Of a DNA stretch of 64,000 nucleotides, positions 1 to 11,044 are shown one piece after another. The notes below the pieces were generated by a model. It saw only the letters and a list, made by a program, of their open reading frames with translations, did not search any database and was not told the DNA's origin. The stretch lies in NCBI RefSeq assembly GCF_013368755.1, contig NC_049562.1, forward strand, positions 1,302,001 through 1,366,000. The letters run 5' to 3'. The stretch comes from Talaromyces rugulosus (taxonomy: Eukaryota; Ascomycota; Eurotiomycetes; Eurotiales; Trichocomaceae). Within the stretch, counting starts at the first letter, position 1. Every line of letters starts with the position of its first letter. The translations under genes were made by a program, and so were the position numbers.

Positions 1-1122
1 TTCTTCCAGCGCCAGAGAGACGGCTTTGACAATAAAGGAGAGGGATGTGATTTTCTGAGCACTGGTAGGATCGCTGGAGAGCTTGCGCCGAAGTGTCGTG
101 ACAGCATCGATATTGAGCTCGTCTGTGAATAGGAAATGGGGGATCTGTAGGGACTTGGTCATGGTCTTGAACATCTGGGACTGCATATGCGTCAATGGTT
201 CACGCGTCTCGGACTGTTGGGTATCAATTGTCGTGGCTGGTCTAGCAGCAGGAACTGCTGCTGTTTGTTGTGTTGTGGTGATAGGTTGTTGACCCCTCGT
301 GGCGGCGAACTTTTGAACATCGTCCTTGGTGACTCGTCCATCTTTGCCAGTTCCCGTCACATCAAGGATGTTGACATTCAAGTCTTTCAAAAGGCCCCTC
401 ACAGCCGGTGTTGCGAGAGACGCATATTTTGATTGCGGTTTTTCTTCAGGGACATGAGGGACTGCTTCAGAAGTATCAAGTTGCGAGACTTCTGTGGGCT
501 GCTGCGCGGGCTGTGACTCGACTGGCTCTGGCTGTGCGACAACAACAGCGTCGTCTGGATATTGTGCATCATCGACCTCGATATCACACAGGGCCTAGGA
601 AATATGTATTCTTAGATGTGCACTCTATCAAACAAGGATACACCGTAGGACTCACCTTTCCCGTTGGCACTGTATCGTCTGTCTGGAAATGGAGCTTCTT
701 AATCACGCCAGCATATCGCGACGTTATCTGCAAGGAGAGTCAGTCCTGTTTCATGCTGAACAAGGTGAAAGAAACATACGTCGTCCACGGCCTTGTCGGA
801 TTGATATTGACAGAGCGGCTTCCACTCCTCCACATGTGCGCCCTCCTCGACGTACCATTGAATGATCTGGACTTCGGTGATGCCTGGACGGAAAACAGAT
901 CAGCCAGGGAATAAACCTAGCCAACAAAATAACCAAAAAAAAAGACTCACCTTCGCCAACGTCCTTGAGAACCTGCGATCTGGTGCCCCAACATGCTGCG
1001 GAGCCATGGAAGGCGCGGCGACTGTGGAGACCAGCGAGCGCGAGCGATTGCAGAGCAATTGAATGCCCGCTGCGATATGTGCTGCGGCTGAGGAGCCGCC
1101 TGGAACAGTGTAGCAAACTCAT
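1..1122 (-). CDS. Lipoamide acyltransferase (E2) of branched-chain 2-oxo acid dehydrogenase, 3' end cut by window edge
   Basis: E2 core of the mitochondrial complex that oxidatively decarboxylates the keto acids of Leu, Ile and Val. Exons on the minus strand are 1122-951, 883-780, 727-656 and 594-1 (and beyond the window), giving 314 codons in one frame with GT..AG introns of 67, 52 and 61 bases. The product starts with an Arg/Ser-rich presequence (about residues 1-45). A lipoyl domain follows, with the lipoylated Lys in the motif QSDKAVDD. After an acidic/Gln-Pro linker comes a peripheral-subunit-binding domain (ATPAVRGLLKDLNVNI, then GTGKDGRVTKDD). The window ends inside the catalytic acyltransferase domain (TKSLQIPHFLFTDEL is visible). 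QSDKA rather than ETDKA, and the binding-domain wording, fit the branched-chain E2 better than pyruvate or oxoglutarate E2; this subtype call is inference. Confidence 0.9.
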
Positions 1123-1842
1123 CTTGCGCTGGTCACAGTATTATGAAAAGAAAAAGAGAAAAAGAAGGGAAAAAAAGATTCATTGTGGTGTAGCAGGTCA
1201 TCAGTTTGGATTGCGGAGGGCGGCTAGAACGGGCAGAGCAGGCTTATCGCGGCGCCGACGGTAGCCGAGCTCTATCTCCTCTTTCCTATTCTTGACACCA
1301 ACAACATTGAACGATAATGAACAGATTAGAAATCTCGCTTTTATAAGGATGTCGCAAAGTTCACGGTAATATTGCGGCCACCATCTTTATCGTCCCTCAT
1401 ACATGACACTCCTTGCCTCTTTAGCTCTGGAGGCTTTGCAGTAGGATTACCCCGCAATCAAGAAGAGCAATGTCCTGTCTTCTTAGGGCTGACATCGGTA
1501 GTTTTACTTAGGAGGGCTTATACTATAGATGACCTTGTCTATATTAATTGGCATTCCTAATAGAACATACAGCAATAATAACCTTGAGCGCTGCAGTTGT
1601 TCTGTTCGCGTCGTTGATGCGCCAAGAACCACACAGCTCGGCGCACCGCGGTGATTGGCGAATACACAGCGCATCAGCTCAGTGGAGATGGACGAGCACG
1701 ACGCGAGGAGGGGCACAACGCTGGGCATTGATTGCATCTCATCTTTGCAGTCACCTCGCAGTCACTCGCTGCTTCTGCCATCAGCACTGCTCATCAATCA
1801 ACCGACCCTTTTGTTTCTGCACAACCCATATTCCACGCCACA
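1123..1842. promoter_or_regulatory. Shared upstream region of divergent BCKDH-E2 and PI-PLC genes
   Basis: About 720 bases between two genes transcribed away from each other, so it should hold both promoters and 5' UTRs. A CCAAT-type element is readable on the minus strand (ATTGG at 1654-1658). A purine-rich run (about 1143-1177) and a CT-rich stretch before the PLC start codon are visible. I see no convincing additional gene. Confidence 0.5.
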
Positions 1843-3255
1843 ATGGTCGCGCAAGCTCTCACCATCCGCAACCTGACCTCCACCCCCATCGAGCTCAAGC
1901 TGGTGGAACGCTTCCGCCCGCAGGAGAAGAAAGATAGCATCGAGGGCTTTGGAGCCTTGGCCAAAAACTTGACGCGCATGGTTACAAACGTGACTCGCTC
2001 TAGTAACACCGCCGAACCCCTTGCCCATGATGCGAAGCCCTTTGCCCACCAGGACGTGAATGTGCATGTCAACCCGTTCGCTACCACCAAGACAGAAATC
2101 AAAACCTTTGAGAATGACGACAAGGAGCGTCTGCGCCTGGTCTTCGAGGTGCAGGGCGAGCGACACCAAATCACCACCCCTGTCCCCACCGTCGAGTCGG
2201 CTGAGATGAAGCCGCTTTCGGACAATCCGCGCCATAAATTGACCGGCGTGTTTATCACGCAAGAGTCTCACCTGGCCATCTTCTCCTCGGCCAACTTGCA
2301 GGCGTGGATGCGCGAGCTGAAAGACGAGATTCCGCTGTCGGCTCTCTCCATCCCGGGCACTCACAACTCGGCCACCTGCCACGTCGCTCCCCCATCGGTT
2401 CGTTGCCAGTCCGTGAGCCCCAAGGAGCAGCTGGAGAATGGAGTGCGCTTCTTCGATGTTCGCCTGCAGCCTCAGTACCCCGATGACGCGTCCAAGGAGG
2501 ACCTTATCATCGTCCACGGCGCCTTCCCCATCTCCCTGTCTGGCAACAAATACTTCAGGGAGCTGATTCGCGACGTGGAAGACTTTCTCGATCGCAACCC
2601 CTCTGAAACCCTGATCATCTCACTGAAGAGAGAAGGGACTGGAAACGCCACCGATGAGCAGCTCAGTCGCACTATCCGCGATCACTATGCCAAACCAGGC
2701 AGCCGCTGGTTCACAGAGCCCAGAGTCCCCAAGCTCGGCGAGGTCCGCGGTAAAATCATCCTCGTCCGACGATACAACATTGGGGAGCACCTGAAAAAGG
2801 CTCACGAAGGACGAGGCTTTGGTATTGACGGCGGCGGATGGGCGGACAACACCCCCAATGCCAACTGCCCCAGCGGATTGCTTTGCATCCAGGACTTCTA
2901 CGACGTTCTCGAAACCAAAAACATCGACAAGAAAATCCAGTATGTCAGTGAGCACATCTCGCGTGCGGGTGCAGTTCGATACCCCTTTGGAGGCGATCCG
3001 AACCAGAAGCATCCGTTCTTCATCAACTTCCTCAGCGCCAGCAACTTCTGGGGCACTGACACATGGCCCGAGAAGATTGCTGCGAAGCTGAACCCGGCTA
3101 TAACCAAGCACATTTGCTTGCAACACTGCAACCACCCGGATGGGGACTGGGGTACTGGGGTTCTTATCACCGACTGGGTTGGTCTGGACGGGGACTATGA
3201 TTTGTGGCGGTGTATTGTGGGCATGAACGCAAAGCTGAAGTTGCGAAACAATTAA
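1843..3255 (+). CDS. PI-PLC X-domain-containing phosphodiesterase
   Basis: Single-exon gene for a 470-residue protein. It carries the X-box fold of phosphatidylinositol-specific phospholipase C: SIPGTHNS with the first catalytic His near residue 174, GVRFFDVRL, and DLIIVHGAF with the second catalytic His near residue 225. The strands LIISLKRE and KIILVRRYN follow. There is no Y domain, EF hand, C2 domain or signal peptide, so it belongs to the short bacterial-like/fungal single-X class rather than eukaryotic PLC-delta. The first about 150 residues form a separate region of unknown role. The start at 1843 (CACAATGG) is the first ATG in this frame. Substrate is not readable from sequence; a phosphoinositide or GPI-type lipid is the family expectation. 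Confidence 0.85.
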   Translation: MVAQALTIRNLTSTPIELKLVERFRPQEKKDSIEGFGALAKNLTRMVTNVTRSSNTAEPLAHDAKPFAHQDVNVHVNPFATTKTEIKTFENDDKERLRLVFEVQGERHQITTPVPTVESAEMKPLSDNPRHKLTGVFITQESHLAIFSSANLQAWMRELKDEIPLSALSIPGTHNSATCHVAPPSVRCQSVSPKEQLENGVRFFDVRLQPQYPDDASKEDLIIVHGAFPISLSGNKYFRELIRDVEDFLDRNPSETLIISLKREGTGNATDEQLSRTIRDHYAKPGSRWFTEPRVPKLGEVRGKIILVRRYNIGEHLKKAHEGRGFGIDGGGWADNTPNANCPSGLLCIQDFYDVLETKNIDKKIQYVSEHISRAGAVRYPFGGDPNQKHPFFINFLSASNFWGTDTWPEKIAAKLNPAITKHICLQHCNHPDGDWGTGVLITDWVGLDGDYDLWRCIVGMNAKLKLRNN

Positions 3256-3416
3256 GCCGCCTTGGTTTAATGATTTCCTAGGTGGTTCCTAAGTCTAGAG
3301 TTTTACATATAACAAGTAAGGGAATGCAAATATTCTAAATTATGAAGACAGTGAAGAAATGATATATAGTATTTTACACAAGAAGCAGATGTATTTAATT
3401 CCTCACATCTGACAAT

Positions 3417-4451
3417 CTATGATTGCTTCTCCCCATTCTCTCCACTCTCCCCTTTCTGCTCTTCCTCCAACACACTTCTCCGGCTTTCCATGGTGAGATA
3501 CAGGCTCTTTCCAGCACCCTCCAGCGCAGACGTAACGCCTCCACCAATGCCTTGCAAGGCATACACAAGCTGGGCACGGAGACCGTCGAGACCGCTTTCA
3601 ATGCTTCCAACCCACTTGGTGCCTTCGAGGTCAAACACTTGGCCATCGACTCGCGCAGCCACCAGCATCATCTTATGTAACCCATCCTGGACAGTCAATT
3701 CGTGGTATCCGGGATTTGCCTTTCGCGAAGGAGCCGAAAACCCAGAGGCCTTGGGCGCAAGAATCGACAACGCTGCTTTCAGATGCTCGGGCGAGACGTT
3801 CGGCAGAGACAGCACTGCAAGCGGGCCCGAAAGAAGAGTGGCCAGCTCATGCTTTCCCTTGAGATGGTACACGGCATTGTGCGCTTCTCGCGAAAGATCG
3901 TGCGTAAGCATCTCTTCGGCGGATTTCGCTCCTCCCGTAGCGTTTTCAGGTCGGAAGTGGTCCACAATACGCAAAGCGACTTCGAAAATCCGTGTCTGGA
4001 TGATTTGGAGTTTGACATGTGGTGCCAGTGGCACGGTATTCCGCCCTTCTGCGGCATGCTGTTCGTCTACTTTTTGCAGAGCCTGCACCAGCTCGCGGCG
4101 AATCGCCGCCCATTCGGTTGATTGGAGATTGTTGTGCTGGAAAAACACCATCAGGGGTGCAGTGCGGATGAGCGACGTGTATTGTCGCAGCAGTTGCGAG
4201 CGGCGCTCCTCGGGCCGTCTGTGTGAAGGGGGTTGGACGAATGCGGTTCGGGCGATGCGAGGCGGTCTTTTGTTCATCTTTTCTATCGACGGAGGTGGAA
4301 CAGTGGTTGTCGATGCCATTGCTGTCGCTGTGCTGGCAGCTCTGATGGAGGTGGTGGTTGCATGTTGATATTCCACTCGCAGTCCCCTTTGCCGGCGGAC
4401 TGCCCGGGAGATATCTGACGTCGAAACGCGAAGGCGCGGAGCCATTGACAT
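3417..4451 (-). CDS. MRPL11: Mitochondrial ribosomal protein uL10m (L10/YmL11 family)
   Basis: Intronless, 344 residues from the first true ATG (4449-4451); a second ATG two codons later is equally possible. The N-terminus is rich in Arg, Ser and Thr, as expected for a mitochondrial import presequence. The body contains the L10-family core: LLRQYTSLIRTAPLMVFFQH followed by EWAAIRRELVQAL, a stretch near LLSGPLAVLSLPNVSPEHLK, and a C-terminal segment with GLRAQLVYALQGIGGGV. L10 proteins form the base of the ribosomal stalk that carries L7/L12. The gene converges on the PLC gene, with 161 bases between stop codons. Assignment rests on remembered similarity to fungal MRPL11 proteins. Confidence 0.8.
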   Translation of the reverse strand: MSMAPRLRVSTSDISRAVRRQRGLRVEYQHATTTSIRAASTATAMASTTTVPPPSIEKMNKRPPRIARTAFVQPPSHRRPEERRSQLLRQYTSLIRTAPLMVFFQHNNLQSTEWAAIRRELVQALQKVDEQHAAEGRNTVPLAPHVKLQIIQTRIFEVALRIVDHFRPENATGGAKSAEEMLTHDLSREAHNAVYHLKGKHELATLLSGPLAVLSLPNVSPEHLKAALSILAPKASGFSAPSRKANPGYHELTVQDGLHKMMLVAARVDGQVFDLEGTKWVGSIESGLDGLRAQLVYALQGIGGGVTSALEGAGKSLYLTMESRRSVLEEEQKGESGENGEKQS

Positions 4452-5147
4452 GTTGGAAAATGAGGAACAAACTGAAAAAGCTTCCTCGGTTGTCGCAGCG
4501 AGCAATGCAGTAGCGTAATGTGTTGTATCTTGCTCTGCTCTTAACTCGTTGAGCAGAGAGACTCGCGGCGCCGTATTATTTTTGTTTTAGACATCCGCAC
4601 CAACCAGAGTAGGAAACGCGCGATCTCCGGCGGTGAGTTTCTGCCACAATGAACACTATTGTATACAACTTGACATGGCTGAGTATTTTTAATTTTTTTA
4701 AAGATAACTGACATTTGGCTTTTCAACGCTTAACTGTGAGGGAAGTAGATGCATGAAATTTGAAACTTATACTTGAAACAACACAAATAGCGAACCTGGT
4801 ATCAAAGTATCTTTGCATAGCACCGTTCTTCGGCCAGCCAATGCATATTGTCCGCATGTAAATTTGGAATGAGATCGATGTATTATCTGCCTTTAAGAGA
4901 CGGGCGTCAACTTAAATACATACAATTCCTATTACTAGTTACAATGTTTAGCTGTAAATGCCAATCGAAGCTCGCTCTAGACTGGTTAGTGGCTGCCGGA
5001 ACCGGAGCTCCCCGCCAAGTTAGCCGCATCCGCATCTGACAAAGACCGAAGAATTAGCATACGTTGCTGCTCTTCGACAGACACTGAGAGATCAATTCCG
5101 TTTTGCCATTGCACAGATAGTCAGCCCATATTGCTGATTCCTTCACC
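4452..5147. promoter_or_regulatory. Divergent intergenic region between MRPL11 and trpD
   Basis: About 700 bases between divergently transcribed genes. It must contain both promoters. The left half is AT-rich around 4680-4720. I see no further reading frame with recognisable content. Confidence 0.45.
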
Positions 5148-6510
5148 ATGGCTGAGGCAGACACGCCCGAGCCAGTCTCGATTTCTCCCCTCTTGAAACG
5201 CCTTGCCTACCCCGCTACCGCCGAAATCCAAGTGTCCGCCGAGGAGATTGCAGCTGCATTCGCTCTCATTTTCGAGAATCGTCTCTCTGTCATTCAGACG
5301 GCTGCTCTATTGACGCTGTTACACTCCACTGGCAAGGACCGGGACTCGAAAGTAATCGCATTATGTTCACATCGCATGCGAGAAGCTGCAAGCACCGTTG
5401 ACAGGGCGCAATTGCGGGCTGCGGTCAAGTCTCGAGGGAGATCAGAAGGACGTTACCATGGAGGACTTGTATGTATTTTGACATTCATATCCCACAGAGA
5501 GTCTTTCTTGTCTAAGATGAGCGTGCCGTTCTACCTAGTGTGATATTGTCGGAACCGGTGGAGATTCACATTCAACATTCAACGTCTCTACGACGTCGTC
5601 AATCATCGCCTCGGCGCTCTTGATGGTGGCAAAGCATGGAAATCGCTCGCAAACTTCGTTTTCAGGGTCGGCAGACGTCCTGAATTGTGTTGTCCCGGTG
5701 CCGCCAAAGATTTCCGCCGTCAAGGCAAGTGATATTGCAAGGGTATACGAGAAAACGAATTATCTCTTCCTTTTCGCCCCTAATTTCCACCAAGGTATGA
5801 AGTACGCAGACAGCGTCCGCAGAGGACTCGGAATCCGTACGATATTCAACCTGATGGGGCCCCTAGCCAACCCAGTCGATTGGGCACTGGAAGCTCGTGT
5901 CGTTGGAGTTGCCTATCAAAGTCTCGGCCCAGTTTTTATCGAGGCCTTGAGGCTAGGAGGTTCAAGGAAAGCCCTTGTCGTCTGTGGGGAGGAAGACATG
6001 GACGAAATAAGCTGTGCAGGCCCGACAAATTGCTGGAGACTTGCCGAGGACCCGGAATCAACATCGGCCGCACACGCAGACGAAGACGACGACGACGACG
6101 ACGACGAAGACGACTATTTCAAGAAAAAGCCGCTCGCCAAGTTCGACACATTTCAGCTACACCCTTCCGACTTTGGCTTCCCTACTCATCCAATCGAAGA
6201 AGTCTACACAAAGAAAATGCCCAAGGAGAACGCTGCGAAGCTGATGAGTATTCTTCGCAATGAGCTAAGTCCCGACGAACCCCTGATGCATTTCGTGCTC
6301 ATAAATACCGCCGCCCTACTGGTAACCTCTGGTGTATGTGAATCCGACACTAGTAACATGGGCCCCGGAGACGATGGGAAAGTGATCACAGAGCGCGGAC
6401 CCGGTGGAGGGCGCTGGAAAGAGGGTGTCCGACGAGCGAGGTGGGCAATCGAAAATGGACAATCTTTGAAAGTCTTTGAGCAGTTTATTGAAGCCACGAA
6501 TAATCTATGA
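5148..6510 (+). CDS. trpD: Anthranilate phosphoribosyltransferase
   Basis: Second committed step of tryptophan synthesis: anthranilate plus PRPP gives phosphoribosyl-anthranilate. Exons 5148-5468 and 5539-6510 join across a 70-base intron in phase 0 to give 430 residues. The PRPP-binding glycine loop CDIVGTGGDSHSTFNVST lies just after the splice junction. The downstream motifs KHGNRSQTSFSGSADVL, NLMGPLANP and GEEDMDEISCAGPT are the family hallmarks. An acidic insert of twelve Asp/Glu codons (6079-6114) sits in a surface loop after the last of these motifs. The protein is longer than bacterial TrpD (about 340 residues) because of this and other loops, as is usual in fungi. Confidence 0.93.
6079..6114 (+). 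repeat. GAC/GAA trinucleotide run coding poly-Asp inside trpD
   Basis: Twelve consecutive Asp or Glu codons, seven of them an uninterrupted run of GAC. It is a coding microsatellite in a loop of anthranilate phosphoribosyltransferase and could vary in length between strains. Confidence 0.85.
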
Positions 6511-6892
6511 TAGTCTTGAAAGGAGGATTTGTGACTTGTCAACTGGTGTGACTGACGCTAAAATTCTGGTTCTATAATATAAATAAAAAATTGAGGGTTT
6601 AGATACGTAACCTTTTCTTTCTTTTTCTGCTAGGTCAATATGTATTCATGTACTTGATCTTGATCTTGAAGAAAAATAACACCAATGAAAATAATGAGTT
6701 AAATCAACGAATACCAAACACGCCGTAGAAACAATGCATCATCTCGTAACGATTATTGCGCATGAAGCCAGCAACCAAAGCAGCCCAAATTTGTCTATAG
6801 CCCTGATTTTTTATAAAGTCGGGGATTTTTTCTCTGTCCTCTCGTAGGACAAATATTTATTAGGTTCACCGCCAAAGAGAAATGCCGCTCGC
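6511..6892. other. 3' UTR region between convergent trpD and RPB12
   Basis: About 380 bases, AT-rich, between two convergent genes. AATAAA-like stretches occur near 6580-6590. No gene seen. Confidence 0.4.
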
Positions 6893-7200
6893 TCAGCGCG
6901 CTTCGAACTGCACCATCCTGCAAAGAAAAGTATTAGTTTATATTCTCTTTCCATTTCCACTATTCCTAAAAACAGGTGCCCAAAAAAAACTAACCTCTTG
7001 GTTCGCTCTTTATACAAGATACGATGACCGCAATCCGGGCACCGGAGGGACGAGTTTTGTTGCAAGACAAATTTGTGATCGCAGTCACCACAGATGTATC
7101 GAACGGCGGAATCCGAGGACGTCGCAAAGGCTGAGGCGCCACTGGCGGCGCCTCCTCCGTTGGTATCGAGGGATGGGACTTGGTACGCTTCGCGAGACAT
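6893..7200 (-). CDS. RPB12: RNA polymerase I/II/III shared subunit Rpb12 (RPABC4)
   Basis: Small zinc-binding subunit common to the three nuclear RNA polymerases. Exons on the minus strand are 7200-6995 and 6917-6893, joined over a 77-base intron, giving 76 residues. Residues after a Gly/Ala/Ser-rich lead contain the zinc ribbon YICGDCDHKF ... LRCPDCGHRILYK, that is CxxC-x13-CxxC. After the splice the protein ends KERTKRMVQFEAR, the near-invariant C-terminus of this family, which confirms the intron. The start at 7200 (MSREAYQ) gives the usual length of about 70 residues; an in-frame codon further upstream would add an unlikely extension. Confidence 0.93.
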
Positions 7201-7563
7201 TTTTTTTGCGTGTGCTTGTTTTTTTTGGAGGATGGATGGTGATCGAGGTTCGTCGGTTTGCGACGGCGCAATGAAAATCATGGATGGATGGATTACCAAT
7301 TCTTTCACCGCCTAGGAATCGGGCTAGTACATTTATGGCTAGTCATTTTAAACCCACTAACCTTTATAGGAAGGTTTCTAGAAGCTTGCTCTAGACTTGT
7401 AATAATGTCTCTTTGAAAAGAATTTTTGGAAAGAATTAGAAGCAAGAGAGAAAATTGTGAGGATGACTGGTTAAAGTGTCTAAAGTAGATTCTAGCATGC
7501 ATATATGTTCAAGCCAATTTGGCCGCCAAGTATATAAAATGGGGTATTTAATGCACATATCGA
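7201..7563. promoter_or_regulatory. RPB12 upstream region / NAR1 3' UTR
   Basis: Tail-to-head gap of about 360 bases between NAR1 and RPB12, both on the minus strand. It begins, on the RPB12 side, with a T-rich run at 7201-7207. No additional gene seen. Confidence 0.4.
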
Positions 7564-9386
7564 TCACCAACCACCACCAATCTTTCCAGCGAGTTCAACA
7601 ACCCGCGAAGTATCGTTGACGCTCTTGTCCTTTCCAACATCGCTTTCGACCTTTCTGAACGTCGTGTAAACCAGTTTCTCTAGGTTAATCCCCGTAAGGT
7701 CAGTCCAGTGCTTCAAAATGCCGTGTACCCTAGCCTCTACATCAGGAATCGACATGTTCGTTGCTGCGTATTCCGACTCTTCTTCAGAATCATCAGCCGA
7801 GTAGTATGCCTCGTCGACACGTGCAAGCCAGGCGCGCTGTTCTTGGAGCGACGATTTTTGTGTCTGATTTGAGGACTCATCTAAGGAAGAGCCAAGTAAA
7901 CTTGAGTTTGCCTCTCGGGCATCATCGATGCGTATCTGGCCACCGCCATTAGTGCAGCCTCCCGGACACGCCATAACTTCCACATATATATGATCCAGGC
8001 CAGGTGCTGCATTCGACCCAGCAGGACCGCGTCTATTAGCACCAGGCAATCGTGAGGTGCGAGCTGGTTTCAATCTCCTGACGAGGTTTTGAATATTTCG
8101 GAACCCATAGTATCTGGCAGCCTTGATTATAGGCTGTCCTGATTCTGATACCAGCGAGTATTCAAGCACATCGGAGTTCCGGCCTCGCTGCGTGATGATG
8201 TTGCTTCCGGGGTGCCGTGCTTGAAAACTAGAAAGAACATAGTAAAGATAGCCACCAGACGACCCATAAAAGGAATTTTGCTTGGGCCCGCCAGCAAATA
8301 GAAATGAATCCACTGCAGCCTCCGGGAAGTGAGGTGCGTATGTTGAAGACAGAGGTTTAAGCGGTAAAGACGAAAGGTTGATATTCCGAGTTGATGCCAG
8401 CATCAGTAGTTCTCTCGAGGTGATAACGCAATCCACGTCGCGTACAGGTGATTGAGATGTATTTATACCATCGTAGCTCCATGCTTCATCAGTCAACTCT
8501 TCCCGACTGGCCTCTAGTTTCTTGTCAAAGCATGGCATAATCGCTAGATGCCATATCTGTGACGGCGAAACGCCAAGGACACGGCTCAGTATAGACTTTA
8601 GAAATGTGCCGGCCAACGCCTGAGGCGACTTTAAGCGCGAAAGATGGGGTAGAACATATGGGTGCGTCTTTTCCGCATAGCATATCCAACCTGGACACGC
8701 AGACGACAAGATTGGTCGTTTCGGGCTGGCAGTCTGCTCTTTATTCGTTGGCGAGTCTCCGCCTTGGAGATTTTGTGCAGCTTCTTCGGCAGTGAGTGTG
8801 AGCACGATTTGCCGCAAGATGTCAGTGTCAACAACCCAAGTGAACCCGTTTTGGTGCTCCCCCCCAGCACGTAGTCCCTGCGGGCCACCAAGAAACTGGT
8901 CAATCATGAAGCCCGCCTTGGTTTCCGAAACTCCAAACGTAGCAGCCAAACTGGCCCTGACTTGAGGGCTCACACTTGCAATGAATATTTTTTCATCTTC
9001 CTCAAGCTTTCTTGGCAGAGTTATATGACCGTCTTGTCCGTGGACGAAGGGTGCTGGTTGATAGGCATCGAGCGTATTAAGAACTTCGGAATGGGATTGA
9101 AGCGAAATCAAGACTGCTTCGGCAGACGTGACACAGCCCGAGCAAGCAAGGCAATCGGTCAAGGATATTTGCGCCGTACTCTGAGGTGCCGGTTGAACTT
9201 TGTCTTCGGTCGTAACTTCATATTCCTAAAACAAGACTATTTAGTACAAGGCCATGAGAGTCAAATTCAGTTTCTTACCTCTGAGTTGTTTGTTCCTTTC
9301 TGCGGCAAGGTCTCAACAGGTTTGATGCAGGCCACCCCGGGCGATATAAAGTCGTTTAAATCATCAGCGGAAAGAATAGCGCTCAT
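7564..9386 (-). CDS. NAR1: Cytosolic Fe-S cluster assembly factor Nar1 (iron-only hydrogenase-like)
   Basis: Component of the cytosolic iron-sulfur assembly pathway that hands [4Fe-4S] clusters to cytosolic and nuclear apoproteins. Exons on the minus strand are 9386-9279 and 9225-7564 (phase-0 intron of 53 bases), giving 589 residues. The N-terminal cluster ligands are visible: Cys20 in GVACIKP, then Cys61, Cys64 and Cys67 in [11 protein letters not shown]; the intron falls between them. The hydrogenase-like fold supplies the second cluster: [13 protein letters not shown] (about residue 213), [11 protein letters not shown] (about 266) and [12 protein letters not shown] (about 455). All key cysteines are present. 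Length and motif order match the fungal Nar1 family. DNA2, which needs an Fe-S cluster, is encoded elsewhere in this window; that link is only functional. Confidence 0.93.
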
Positions 9387-9872
9387 ATTGACGACTTGAC
9401 GTCACGCAGGAAGAAAAAATCGCACAGCTCAAACAGCTGTGGGAATGCAAAACAGATATTTTCCTTCCTTGTTGCGTCTTTCGCGTTGTTGGTTGCAGAG
9501 AGACAAGTATTTCACAGGAAAAGCGGTCTTCAGCTTAGTTGAGACGACGAATTACTGGTTTGGGATTTGTCATTTGCCTCTGGGTGGCAACCAAAGCCCC
9601 GCGCAACCGCCGGAATCGGCGAGATAAGGACTTACCGCCTTGGGCCAAAATTCGGTTCTGCCGGACATATTGCGTTCCCCGCATTAATTATTTTCTAGCA
9701 CTATTATTCATTTTATTATTTGATTGCTCTTGTATAGGAAATCTGGATATCCACGAATAGAGAAGGAGATTTGGATACACAGATCTATCTTGGCCCATTC
9801 CTACAGCAACAAGGTAGGTTAGTACAGGATGGAAACAGCCGCAGTGTAACCATGAGTCCATAGCCATTCGGA
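9387..9872. promoter_or_regulatory. NAR1 upstream region and glycosylase 3' UTR
   Basis: About 490 bases. The NAR1 promoter must lie here. Nothing else recognised. Confidence 0.4.
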
Positions 9873-11044
9873 TTATTTCGTGCTCCGCGCTGAGCGTCTT
9901 CTACCGGATGTTCGATTCGGCGATTCGAGCTCCTCTTTCTTGATGGGTGCTTCATCCTCGTTCTTGATGCGTCTTTTCGACGCCGCTCGCTTCGGTGCAT
10001 GATCCTCGTCTTCGTCTTCTTTTTTCACGTTCGTTCGCTTCCGCTTGCTGTTGGCTGGAGTCTTAGTAGCATTGTCGGACTCATTATCGCTGGTAACGTC
10101 TTTGGCAACGGGCCCGGTTTTCCTTTGAACAGCAGGCACGACAGCACTCGTTCTACCTCCAACAGTGAGGAACACAATCTTGTTACCATTTGGCAGTACA
10201 GAGGCTTGGTTCTTCTTTCCTTTGCCCCATCGGTGTTTGAAAAGCCACTCTTCTGGAAACTTTTCCGAATCTGCCAAAAGGTCCACCGATGTTGTGCAAA
10301 CATAGTCGATAGACTTGTGTAGCTGGATTATCTGCTCATTGTTCAAGGTATTGCTGTACTGCTCCGGGTGGATTTTGGAATGGTAGAGAACTTCGTCACT
10401 GCGGACAGTCAGAAATGAAAACAGTATAAAAGAACACCGGTTGTGGCTTACCCCATCCAGTTGCCTATCCCGCTAATGTTGGCTTGGTCGAGCAGCAAAG
10501 CCTTAATCGGCACCTTTTTGCTTTTGACTTTGTTGGTAAGCCATTCTGCAGTAAAAATATCTTTATCCAGCAGTGGATCTGGACCATTCTCTTTGAGCGG
10601 AGTGTGCTTCCTAATGTCGTCGGCAGGACAATCAACGAGACGAATTCTCGAGAGTCTTCGAAAGTCCACAAAAGCAGCCTCTGTCTTTGGGGTTTCATCT
10701 GTTTCGAGGAGGAATTTCCAGTGCTTAGGCGGCCATTCGCTGTCACCAGCCTTTGTTGTGCGATAGTAGTATGTATCTGCGTCTCTTATTTTCAACCACC
10801 CAGCCATGCCAAAGTGCATCACAACATGCGGAGCTTTTGACATTGTGATCCAGAAGTATTTGCCTTGCTGCCCTGCACCTATAATCTTGTTACCCTGCAT
10901 GGCTTTCTGAAACTCTGCGGCACTGGTGCCCACTTTGCCATAGACAATGTCATCGTTTTGTGCTTGTACGACTGATAATGTCTTGCCAACGAGGTGTTTT
11001 CGGATAAAATGTACAATACGCGAGACCTCTGCGAGTTCGGGCAT
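9873..11044 (-). CDS. Formamidopyrimidine-DNA glycosylase (Fpg/MutM/Nei-like)
   Basis: Base-excision repair enzyme that removes oxidised purines and cuts the strand by beta/delta elimination. Exons on the minus strand are 11044-10452 and 10398-9873, giving 372 residues. The start is decided by chemistry: the protein must begin MPELAEV so that Pro2 becomes the N-terminal nucleophile and Glu3 the acid, so the ATG at 11042-11044 is used and upstream in-frame codons are not. HFGMAGWLKI, FVDFRRLSRI and the helix-two-turn-helix ANISGIGNWMGDEVLYHSKI, which is split by the intron, are family motifs. No C-terminal CxxC...CxxC zinc finger is seen, as in plant and fungal Fpg. The last about 100 residues form a Lys/Arg/Glu-rich tail (SKRKRTNVKKE and similar) that may carry a nuclear localisation signal. 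Confidence 0.92.

Noticed and set aside
1798..2517. Minus-strand frame of 239 codons opposite the PI-PLC gene
   Set aside because: Lies entirely antisense to a clearly coding PI-PLC frame; an expected shadow of GC-biased third positions.
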